A program made the position numbers and the translations under genes. A DNA stretch of 64,000 nt from NCEH01 sp043195125 (GTDB taxonomy: Bacteria > Pseudomonadota > Alphaproteobacteria > Rhizobiales > Xanthobacteraceae): NCBI RefSeq assembly GCF_043195125.1, contig NZ_JBAFWR010000006.1. One strand, written 5' to 3'. This document shows positions 57,509 through 64,000 of this stretch, piece after piece. The notes beneath the pieces were generated by a model that was not told the DNA's origin, did not search any database, and saw only the letters and a list, made by a program, of their open reading frames with translations. Within the stretch, counting starts at the first letter, position 1. Each line of letters begins with the position of its first letter.

Positions 57509-59407
57509 TCAATGCAGCCGCTTGCGCCCGCTGGTCTTGGCGGGTGCGGGCGGATTTTCGGAGAACAGCTCGGCCAGCTTCTCCGTCATCACGCCGCCCA
57601 GCTCCTCGGCGTCCACGATGGTGACGGCGCGCTTGTAATAGCGCGTCACGTCATGGCCGATGCCGATGGCGATCAGCTCCACCGGCGAGCGGTTCTCCAC
57701 CTGCCAGATGATGTGGCGCAGATGGCGCTCCAGATAATTGCCGGCGTTCACCGAGAGGGTGGAATCGTCCACCGGCGCGCCATCGGAGATCATCATCAGG
57801 ATCTTGCGCGCCTCGGACCGGCCAAGCAGGCGCTGGTGCGCCCAGTCGAGCGCCTCGCCGTCGATATTCTCCTTCAGCAGCCCCTCGCGCATCATCAGCC
57901 CGAGATTGCGCCGGGCCCGGCGCCAGGGCGCGTCGGCCGATTTATAGATGATGTGCCGCAGATCGTTGAGGCGGCCGGGATTGGCGGGCTTGCCGCCGGC
58001 GAGCCAGGCTTCGCGCGATTGCCCACCTTTCCAGGCGCGGGTGGTGAAGCCGAGCACCTCCACCTTCACGCCGCAGCGCTCCAGCGTGCGGGCGAGAATG
58101 TCCGCGCAGGTGGCGGCCACGGTTATGGGGCGCCCGCGCATGGAGCCGGAATTGTCGATCAGCAGCGTCACCACCGTGTCGCGGAACTCGGTGTCGCGTT
58201 CGCGCTTGAAGGAGAGCGCCGCGCCGGGGTCGGTCACCACGCGGGACAGCCGCGCGGGATCGAGGATGCCCTCCTCCAGGTCGAATTCCCAGGCGCGGTT
58301 CTGCTGCGCCAGCAGGCGGCGCTGCAGGCGGTTCGCGAGGCGCGAGACGACGCCCTGGAGATTGCTCAGCTGCTTGTCCAGATAGGAGCGCAGGCGGGTC
58401 AATTCCTCGGTGTCGCACAGCTCCTCGGCGTGCACCTCCTCGTCGAATTTGGTGGTGTAGGCGTGATATTCCGGGCCCTTGGTGTCGGCCGACTGCGGCG
58501 CGCGGGGCTGCCAGGGCTCGGCGGCCTCCTCGCCGTCGCCCATGTCGGCGTCGTCCGGGCTCTCGGCCGGCGGCCCGGCCTCGCTCTCCACGGCGCTGTC
58601 GGGCAGCTCTTCCTGGGCGAGCTCGGCTTCCACCTCGGTCGCGCCCTGCTGGCTGTCGTCCTCGCTGGCTTCGCCCTCCTCGCCGCCTTGCTCCTCGCGG
58701 CCGGCGGGGTCGTCGTCCTCTTCGCTTTCCTTGTCGCTCTCCAGCCCGCTGTCCTCGCCCATTTCCAGGGAGGAGAGCAGTTCGCGCGTGATCTCGCCGA
58801 ACTTCTTCTGGTCCTCGATCAGGTCGGCGAAACGCGCCAGATCGCCTTCGGCGCGGCTCTCGATATAGTCGCGCCACAGGTCGACGATCTTGCGGGCGGC
58901 GGGCGGCGGGGCCTGCCCGGTGAGGCGCTCGCGCACGATCAGCGCAATCGCATCCTCGATCGGCGCGTCGGCGCGCTCGGTGATGTCGGCGAACGGGCCG
59001 CGATGGTAGCGGTCGTTCAGCATGGCGTTGATATTGCGCTGGACGCCGGTCATGCGGTTACCGCCCAGCGCCTCGACGCGGGCCTGCTCCACGGCCTCGA
59101 ACACGGCGCGGGCGGTGTCGCCGGTGGGCAGCATCTTGCGATGGACGCTTTGGTCGTGGCAGGCGAGGCGCAGCGCCATGGAGTCCGCATGGCCGCGCAG
59201 CACCGCCGCGTCCTGGGCGGAGAAGCGGCGCGGCGGCTCGGGCAGGCGCACGCGCTCGGTGGTGAGGGACGGACGCTCATTGGCGAACGTCACGTCGAAT
59301 TCGCTCACCCCGGCAATCGCCTTGAAGCAGCCGGTCACCGCGCGCTTGAAGGGTTCGGCGGGCGCTTCCTTGGGGGCGGTCTTCACGGTCTTGTTGGAGG
59401 GAGGCAT
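57509..59407 (-). CDS. cobT: Cobaltochelatase subunit CobT
   Basis: CobT is the MIDAS-bearing subunit that, with the AAA+ protein CobS, forms the ATP-driven ring acting on CobN during cobalt insertion. The 632-residue product has the CobT N-terminal domain, a long acidic stretch at about 215-310 (SEEDDDPAGREEQGGEEGEASEDD in part) and a C-terminal von Willebrand A-like domain with the metal site DNSGSMRG near residue 417 and MMISDGAPVDD. It lies 158 bp after cobS. The catalytic partner CobN is encoded at 2.0-5.5 kb, behind a riboswitch that this locus does not show. Confidence 0.96.
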   Translation of the reverse strand: MPPSNKTVKTAPKEAPAEPFKRAVTGCFKAIAGVSEFDVTFANERPSLTTERVRLPEPPRRFSAQDAAVLRGHADSMALRLACHDQSVHRKMLPTGDTARAVFEAVEQARVEALGGNRMTGVQRNINAMLNDRYHRGPFADITERADAPIEDAIALIVRERLTGQAPPPAARKIVDLWRDYIESRAEGDLARFADLIEDQKKFGEITRELLSSLEMGEDSGLESDKESEEDDDPAGREEQGGEEGEASEDDSQQGATEVEAELAQEELPDSAVESEAGPPAESPDDADMGDGEEAAEPWQPRAPQSADTKGPEYHAYTTKFDEEVHAEELCDTEELTRLRSYLDKQLSNLQGVVSRLANRLQRRLLAQQNRAWEFDLEEGILDPARLSRVVTDPGAALSFKRERDTEFRDTVVTLLIDNSGSMRGRPITVAATCADILARTLERCGVKVEVLGFTTRAWKGGQSREAWLAGGKPANPGRLNDLRHIIYKSADAPWRRARRNLGLMMREGLLKENIDGEALDWAHQRLLGRSEARKILMMISDGAPVDDSTLSVNAGNYLERHLRHIIWQVENRSPVELIAIGIGHDVTRYYKRAVTIVDAEELGGVMTEKLAELFSENPPAPAKTSGRKRLH

Positions 59408-59565
59408 CGCCGCTGGCCCTGGGTTTGGCGCGCTGCGCGCCGGTCACAACATGGTGCCGCCGCCGGGGCGGCAGGGAGGGGGCGGGCCGTGCGGGCCTTC
59501 TCCCTCCTCACTCCTCCACTGCGGAGGAAAGCGCGGGTCCTGAGGGGGACACCGCGCCGCGGGCC

Positions 59566-60549
59566 TCAGGCGAGGGCGACGTTGACCGTGCTCTCGGTCA
59601 ATTCGACGCCGAAGCAGCGCTGGTACAGCTCCGCCACCAGCGCGCGCTCCAGTTCGTCGCACTTGTTGAGGAAGGTCACGCGCAAGGCGAAGGCGAGATC
59701 CTTGAAGATGTCCGCATTCTCGGCCCAGGTGATGACCGTGCGCGGGCTCATGACGGTGGACAAATCGCCGTTGATGAACGCGCTGCGGGTCAGATCCGCC
59801 AGGCGCACCATGCGGTTGACGATGTCGCGCCCCTCGGGGGTCTGATAGTGCTTCGCCTTGGCGAGCACGATCTCGACCTCCTTGTCATGGGCGAGATAGT
59901 TCAGGGTGGTGACGATGGACCAGCGGTCCATCTGGCCCTGGTTGATCTGCTGCGTGCCGTGATAGAGCCCGGTCGTGTCGCCGAGGCCCACCGTGTTGGC
60001 GGTGGCGAACAGGCGGAACGAGGGATGCGGGCGGATGACCCGGTTCTGGTCCAGCAGGGTCAGGCGGCCGGAAACTTCCAGCACGCGCTGGATCACGAAC
60101 ATCACGTCCGGGCGGCCGGCGTCATATTCGTCGAACACCAGCGCGATGTTGTTCTGCAGCGCCCAGGGCAGGATGCCGTCGCGGAATTCGGTGACCTGCA
60201 GGCCGTCCTTCACCACGATCGCATCCTTGCCGATCAGGTCGATACGGCTGATGTGGCTGTCGAGGTTGATGCGGATGCAGGGCCAGTTGAGGCGCGCCGC
60301 CACTTGCTCGATATGGGTGGATTTGCCGGTGCCGTGATAGCCCGTCACCATCACGCGCCGGTTGTGCGCGAAGCCGGCGAGGATGGCGAGGGTGGTGGGA
60401 CGGTCGAACAGATAGTCAGGGTCGAGATCCGGAACATGACTTTCGGCCTCGGAAAAGGCCGGCACTTCCATGTCGATGTCGATGCCGAACACCTGGCGCA
60501 CCGACACCTTCATGTCCGGGGTCGGGGCAATGGTCTCGGTGCCGCTCAT
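59566..60549 (-). CDS. cobS: Cobaltochelatase AAA+ subunit CobS
   Basis: CobS is the AAA+ ATPase of the aerobic cobaltochelatase. The 327-residue protein has a short N-terminal lead, Walker A GYHGTGKST near residue 69, Walker B NIALVFDEYDAGRPD, the sensor segment LFATANTVGLGD, and an arginine-bearing C-terminal lid. Its length equals that of characterised CobS proteins as I recall. It is followed by cobT on the same strand. The 130 bp upstream should hold the promoter; I see no cobalamin riboswitch there, so this chelatase pair seems not to be controlled like cobN. Confidence 0.96.
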   Translation of the reverse strand: MSGTETIAPTPDMKVSVRQVFGIDIDMEVPAFSEAESHVPDLDPDYLFDRPTTLAILAGFAHNRRVMVTGYHGTGKSTHIEQVAARLNWPCIRINLDSHISRIDLIGKDAIVVKDGLQVTEFRDGILPWALQNNIALVFDEYDAGRPDVMFVIQRVLEVSGRLTLLDQNRVIRPHPSFRLFATANTVGLGDTTGLYHGTQQINQGQMDRWSIVTTLNYLAHDKEVEIVLAKAKHYQTPEGRDIVNRMVRLADLTRSAFINGDLSTVMSPRTVITWAENADIFKDLAFALRVTFLNKCDELERALVAELYQRCFGVELTESTVNVALA

Positions 60550-60682
60550 AACGCCTCCGTATGCGCTTGTAGGTTTGCGCGCGTCGTCTTGCTTGTTGAT
60601 CCGTGCGGCACCTTAAAGGGTTTTCCGCTGCTGCAAAAATTCTCTCGGCGGGGCGTCTCGTCGCGGCCCGCCGTCCGCGTGT

Positions 60683-61276
60683 TCAACAAAAACCGGCCTG
60701 TTTCAAGGTGTTGTACGCCTGAATGACATTGCGCAAGCGATCCTCGGCCGAACGGTCGCCGCCGTTCACGTCGGGATGATGGCGCTTCACCAGTTCCTTG
60801 AAGCGCGCCTTGATCTCGACGCCGGTGGCGGAAATCTCCAGGCCAAGTACTTCCAGCGCCTGCCGCTCCAGGGTGCGGACGATGCGGCCTTCCGGCTGGG
60901 GCGCCTCGAAGCCGGCGGTGCCGCCCATCTCCTGGGTGAAGCCGAACGGGTCGCGATGGGCGCCTGCGGTGGCCGGGTCCGCGCCGCGCGTTCCCATTTT
61001 CCAGGTCGGCCGATGGCCGGTGATGGCGTCCTTCTGATAGGCGAACACGGCATCGTCGCTCATGCCGGCGAAATAATTGTAAGATTGGTTGTACTGCTTC
61101 ACGTGGTCGATGCAGTAGGTCCAATATTCCCCTTCCGCCGCCCGCCCCTTGGGCGCGCGATGCGTGCCGTCGCGGCTGCAGCCGGGCCAGTCGCACGCGG
61201 CGCAGGTGGGCCTGCGCAGGCGATCGGCACTGGGCTTCACCCGAATGCGGTCAAAGAAGGGGGAGTCGATCTTCAT
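60683..61276 (-). CDS. J-domain (DnaJ-like) protein
   Basis: The 197-residue protein has a C-terminal J domain (EVLGLEISATGVEIKARFKELVKRHHPDVNGGD in outline, with HPD near residue 167). An N-terminal part of about 130 residues has cysteines in CAACDWPGCSRDG and YCIDHVKQYNQSYNYF, which could hold a metal. Such proteins stimulate Hsp70 (DnaK) ATPase. The position between bolA and cobS is conserved in many Hyphomicrobiales. The start at 61276 lacks a strong ribosome-binding site, but the conserved N-terminus (KIDSPFFDRIRVKP) begins here. Confidence 0.92.
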   Translation of the reverse strand: MKIDSPFFDRIRVKPSADRLRRPTCAACDWPGCSRDGTHRAPKGRAAEGEYWTYCIDHVKQYNQSYNYFAGMSDDAVFAYQKDAITGHRPTWKMGTRGADPATAGAHRDPFGFTQEMGGTAGFEAPQPEGRIVRTLERQALEVLGLEISATGVEIKARFKELVKRHHPDVNGGDRSAEDRLRNVIQAYNTLKQAGFC

Positions 61277-61509
61277 GGATTTGATTATGGCCGTCGCGCC
61301 GCAGTGCGGCAAGCTAAGCGAATGAAAACAGGAAAGCCGCCTGAGGCGGTGCCGGGACGCGGCCACGACGCGATGGCGCACCGGGCGTGGCGCCAGATAT
61401 AGGATCGCCGGCGCGTTTGCGCCATGGCGCAATGATCCAATCCTGTGCATCGCAGCCGCGCCTTCAGCCGCATTGACGCCGCGCCGATGCGGGCGTTACC
61501 TCTTGGGCC

Positions 61510-61833
61510 ATGGAACCTTCGAACGCGACCACGCATCTTGCGCGCATCCGCGCCACGCTTCAGGCGGGGCTGTCTCCCGCGGGCCTCGACGTGGTGGACG
61601 AAAGCGCCTTGCACGCAGGCCATGGCGGCGCCACCCGGCGCGCCGACGGCGGCATTACCCATCTGCGGGTGCGCGTGGTGGCTCAGGCCTTTGCCGGCAA
61701 GAGCCGGGTGGAACGTCACCGCCTTGTGAACACGCTGCTGGCCCAGAAAATCGCCGAGGGCCTGCACGCCATCGCCATCGACGCCAAAGCACCTGCGGAA
61801 GTGGCGCCTGCGGAAGCGGCGCCGGGCGCATAG
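61510..61833 (+). CDS. bolA: BolA-family protein
   Basis: The 107-residue protein matches BolA: an N-terminal helix (RIRATLQAGLSPAGLDVVDES), the central HAGHGGATRRADGGITHLRVRVVAQAFAGKSRVERHRLVN stretch in outline with the metal/FeS-cluster histidine, and a second helix with VNTLLAQKI. A tail of about 20 alanine-, glutamate- and proline-rich residues follows. BolA proteins work with monothiol glutaredoxins in iron-sulfur trafficking and can affect transcription. It is divergent from the DnaJ gene and 2 bp before queC. Confidence 0.94.
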   Translation: MEPSNATTHLARIRATLQAGLSPAGLDVVDESALHAGHGGATRRADGGITHLRVRVVAQAFAGKSRVERHRLVNTLLAQKIAEGLHAIAIDAKAPAEVAPAEAAPGA

Positions 61834-61835
61834 GC

Positions 61836-62588
61836 ATGGACGCTTCCGTCTCCTCCGCCGCGTCCCCGGCGACGGGAGAAGGGATCACCCCGGACGGCGC
61901 GCTGGTGCTGTTTTCCGGCGGGCAGGATTCCACCACGTGTCTCGCCTGGGCGCTAGAGCGCTTCGCGCGCGTGGAAACCCTCGGCTTCGATTACGGCCAG
62001 CGCCACCGGGTGGAGCTCGACGCGCGGCAGAAGCTGCGGCCGGCGCTTTCCGCGCTGAATCCGGCCTGGGCGGAGCGGCTTCAGGAAGACCACACCCTTT
62101 CCCTCGACGCGCTCGCCGCCGTCTCCGACACCGCCCTGACGCGCGATGTGGAGATTTCCATGGGCGCGAATGGCCTGCCCAACACCTTCGTGCCCGGCCG
62201 CAACATCGTGTTCCTCACGTTTGCCGCCGCGCTCGCCTATCGGCGCGGCCTGCGCCACATCGTCGGCGGCATGTGCGAGACCGATTTCTCCGGCTATCCC
62301 GATTGCCGCGACGACACCATCAAGGCCATCCAGGTGGCGCTGAACCTCGGCATGGACAGCCGGTTCGTGCTCCACACCCCTTTGATGTGGATCGACAAGG
62401 CGCAGACCTGGGCGCTGGCCGCGCAATTGGGCGGGCCGGCGCTGGTGGATCTGATCGTGGAAGAGACCCACACCTGCTATCTCGGCACGCGCGGGGCGCG
62501 CCACGATTGGGGCCATGGCTGCGGCACTTGCCCGGCCTGCGAATTGCGGGCGCAGGGTTATTACCGCTTCGCCGCCACGCGAAGCTGA
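61836..62588 (+). CDS. queC: 7-cyano-7-deazaguanine synthase QueC
   Basis: QueC makes preQ0 from 7-carboxy-7-deazaguanine, ammonia and ATP, on the way to queuosine in tRNA. The 250-residue protein has the PP-loop SGGQDSTTC near residues 27-35, GFDYGQRH, the VPGRNIVFLTFAAALA and GGMCETDFSGYPDCRDD substrate segments, and zinc cysteines in THTCYLG and GCGTCPACELR. A 20-residue serine/alanine leader precedes the usual start. It begins 2 bp after bolA. Confidence 0.96.
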   Translation: MDASVSSAASPATGEGITPDGALVLFSGGQDSTTCLAWALERFARVETLGFDYGQRHRVELDARQKLRPALSALNPAWAERLQEDHTLSLDALAAVSDTALTRDVEISMGANGLPNTFVPGRNIVFLTFAAALAYRRGLRHIVGGMCETDFSGYPDCRDDTIKAIQVALNLGMDSRFVLHTPLMWIDKAQTWALAAQLGGPALVDLIVEETHTCYLGTRGARHDWGHGCGTCPACELRAQGYYRFAATRS

Positions 62589-62602
62589 AGGGAGACGCCG
62601 GG

Positions 62603-62977
62603 ATGAAACGCTCCATGTCTAACGTCGCGGCCGGTCTGCTCGCCCGCAGCCTGCTCGTCGCAGCCCTTCTCGCCCCGGCGCTGCCTGCGGGCGCGGCGAG
62701 CTTCGATTGCTCCGCCGCCAAGGCGCCGGACGAGAAGGCCATCTGCGCCACGCGCAGCCTGAACGATCTCGATGTGAAGATGGCGACGCAATACGCCATC
62801 GTCATCCGCCTCGTCGGCATGGGACAGCGCGGCGACCTGCAGGATCAGCAGCGTGCCTTCCTGAAGGAGCGCGCGGCATGCGGCGGCACTGTCGCTTGCA
62901 TCGCCAAGGCGTACCAGAAGCGCATCGCGGTGTTCGAGGGCGTGGTGGACGGGGTGGTCGCGCGCGGGCCGTTTTGA
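62603..62977 (+). CDS. Secreted LprI/DUF1311-like small protein
   Basis: The 124-residue precursor has a signal peptide (SNVAAGLLARSLLVAALLA region, cut near residue 31, AGAA) and a mature part with four cysteines: FDCSAAKAPDEKAICATRSL, then RAACGGTVACIAKAY. This spacing is typical of the lysozyme-inhibitor LprI / DUF1311 group of periplasmic proteins. Helix-rich and disulfide-bonded, it may inhibit lysozyme, but that is inferred from weak family likeness. GGGAGA precedes the ATG. It follows queC by 14 bp and is probably cotranscribed. Confidence 0.82.
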   Translation: MKRSMSNVAAGLLARSLLVAALLAPALPAGAASFDCSAAKAPDEKAICATRSLNDLDVKMATQYAIVIRLVGMGQRGDLQDQQRAFLKERAACGGTVACIAKAYQKRIAVFEGVVDGVVARGPF

Positions 62978-63101
62978 CGCCGCCCGCCTCCGTGCGGCCT
63001 GGATTCATCCGTGCCGCGATATGCGCCCGAAATCGCGGTTTTAAGGGCCGAAAGGACGCGGCGAAGGCGCAGTAAACCAACCTTCGTCTGCGGTAAGCCA
63101 T

Positions 63102-63117
63102 TGTTTCACGTGAAACA
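63102..63117. other. parS centromere site (ParB-binding palindrome)
   Basis: TGTTTCACGTGAAACA is a perfect 16-bp palindrome identical to the canonical chromosomal parS site bound by ParB/Spo0J. It lies in the intergenic region between the convergent LprI-like and acetyltransferase genes. Such sites mark the origin-proximal domain of bacterial chromosomes. parA and parB themselves are not in the window. Confidence 0.88.
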
Positions 63118-63134
63118 TTTTGGTCGGAGCGGCC

Positions 63135-63719
63135 TCAGGCGGACGGTACATTGTTTTCCGCATCCCCCAGCGGGCGTTGCATCAGAACGGTATCGAGCCA
63201 GCGGCCGAACTTGAGCCCGGTATTGCGCAGCACGCCGATGTCCTCGAACCCGCAGGCGCGGTGCAGGGCGATGGAACCGGAATTGGCGCTGTCGCCGATC
63301 ACCGCCACCATCTGGCGAAAGCCGCGTGCCTCGCTTTCGGCAATCAGCATGTTCATGAGCGCCCGTCCGATGCCTCGCTTTTGCGCAAGCTCGGACACAT
63401 AGACCGAATTCTCCACCGTCCAGCGATAGGCGACGCGCGGCCGGAAGGCGCCGGCATAGGCATAACCGAGCACCGTGCCGTCGGCATCGAGCGCGGTGAA
63501 ATAGGGATAGCCGCCGGCGACCAGCGCCTCGAAGCGGCGGGTCATCTCGGCAAGGTCCGGCGGCTCCAGCTCGAAGGAAGCGGTGCCGGTGCACACGGCT
63601 GCGTCATAGATGGCGGTGATGGCGGGCAAATCGGAATGGGTGGCGAGGCGAACGTGGACCGGGTCGTGGGGCATGAGGGGGCTGGTCCTGGCGCGGTGAA
63701 ACGAGATGTCCCGGCTCAT
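63135..63719 (-). CDS. GNAT acetyltransferase, phosphinothricin/methionine sulfoximine type
   Basis: The 194-residue protein has the GNAT fold. HVRLATHSDLPAITAIYDAAV opens the domain and TASFELEPPDLAEMTRRFEAL follows. YRWTVENSVYVSELAQKRGIGRALMNMLI is the acetyl-CoA-binding motif A, and MVAVIGDSANSGSIALHRACGF is motif B. The pattern is that of the Pat/MddA group, which acetylates phosphinothricin or methionine sulfone-type amino acids; chromosomal members often have other or broader substrates. ATG 63719 is chosen for the GAGG six bases upstream, adding 15 residues before the ATG at 63674. Confidence 0.9.
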   Translation of the reverse strand: MSRDISFHRARTSPLMPHDPVHVRLATHSDLPAITAIYDAAVCTGTASFELEPPDLAEMTRRFEALVAGGYPYFTALDADGTVLGYAYAGAFRPRVAYRWTVENSVYVSELAQKRGIGRALMNMLIAESEARGFRQMVAVIGDSANSGSIALHRACGFEDIGVLRNTGLKFGRWLDTVLMQRPLGDAENNVPSA

Positions 63720-63864
63720 AGCCACCTCGCCGAGACTTTTGAACCCCGGCTCCACCTGCGTCCGTCTGGGGAAACCGCGCGGCGAAACGGTCATAAAGTG
63801 CCGTTGGCGGCACCCCCGCACCCGCGATAGCAAAGCTTTCGTCTCGCAGAGTGGGGAGGATGGA

Positions 63865-64000
63865 GTGGGAGGACTGCGCCGCAACCTGTCGTCGCTGGAG
63901 GCCGTCGGGCTTTCCATTTCGATCATCGCGCCCACGGTGGCCATGGCCTTCAACGTGACGCTCGCCGCCGGCGCCGCGGGCCGGGCGGCGCCACTTTCCT
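63865..64000 (+). CDS. APC-family amino acid permease, N-terminal fragment
   Basis: From a GTG at 63865, preceded by GGGGAGG at five bases, 45 codons are readable before the window ends. The frame gives LRRNLSSLEAVGLSISIIAP followed by TVAMAFNVTLAA and a glycine/alanine stretch. This is the typical first helix of APC-superfamily permeases, whose broken helix carries the SISIIAPTVAMAF-like segment that binds the substrate backbone. The transported compound cannot be called from this part. Confidence 0.75.
   Translation, partial: MGGLRRNLSSLEAVGLSISIIAPTVAMAFNVTLAAGAAGRAAPLS

Noticed and set aside
59408..59565. GC-rich inverted segments between cobS and cobT as another palindrome copy
   Set aside because: TCCTCCACTGCGGAGGA forms a small hairpin, but its sequence differs too much from the family core to include it.

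Overview
The window is high-GC DNA with tightly packed genes, many overlapping ATGA start/stop pairs and long antisense shadow ORFs. It looks like the chromosome of an alphaproteobacterium of the order Hyphomicrobiales (Rhizobiales). Pointers are the aerobic cobalamin route (CobG, CobN, CobS, CobT), a FYDLN-acid (TIGR02300) protein, the BolA/DnaJ/cobS/cobT neighbourhood, DUF892/DUF2934 stress genes with EcfG-type promoters, and FNR/FixK-type boxes. A Xanthobacteraceae-like genus is my guess only. A perfect 16-bp parS-type palindrome at 63102-63117 suggests the right end lies in the origin-proximal part of the chromosome.

Layout. 1-7.4 kb: a minus-strand cobalamin operon, riboswitch - DUF1636 - cobW - cobN - cobG - cobH - cobI (cobI cut by the window edge). 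7.4-11.3 kb: housekeeping genes (cmk, aroA, FYDLN-acid protein), two tandemly duplicated tRNA-Ala(GGC) units of which the second is damaged, and a flavin reductase-like gene. 11.5-17.4 kb: a membrane sensor-like protein with a degenerate kinase-like end, a 24-residue membrane peptide, secreted and acidic unknowns and an OafA-type acyltransferase. 17.5-28.2 kb: a block with FNR/FixK-like boxes in front of a HlyD/RbbA/ABC-2 exporter, a CBS-BON protein with a zinc alcohol dehydrogenase, a P-type ATPase and a deformylase-like protein lacking its metal ligands, followed by a group III truncated haemoglobin.

28.2-52.1 kb is a large catabolic region holding two apparent regulons. Regulon 1 centres on a GntR/FCD regulator at 33.2 kb. 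An AT-rich palindrome (ATGATATATCAT) occurs exactly in front of the split transketolase, in front of a GldA-like dehydrogenase, in front of the regulator, and in front of a LivK-HMGF-type importer with a trailing SDR. Regulon 2 centres on a second GntR/FCD regulator at 47.5 kb. One arm (minus strand) encodes a binding protein, LivH, a single-chain LivM-LivG-LivF fusion, a CRYL1-like 3-hydroxyacid dehydrogenase and a BKACE enzyme. The other arm (plus strand) encodes the regulator, an SDR, a LeuC/LeuD-like hydratase and a haloacetate-dehalogenase-like hydrolase. Together they suggest uptake and breakdown of two unidentified small organic acids or polyols.

52.2-54.6 kb holds stress-type genes (DUF892, DUF2934, DUF2189). 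54.8-62.6 kb holds a gamma-glutamyltransferase-like protein, a phytase-like esterase, cobT, cobS (partners of the distant cobN), DnaJ, BolA and queC. The end holds a LprI/DUF1311-like protein, the parS site, a GNAT acetyltransferase and the start of an APC amino-acid permease.

A dispersed palindrome family (core like CCCTCTCCCGCGTGCGGGGG), mostly in inverted pairs, fills the longer intergenic gaps. One copy sits in frame inside cobN.
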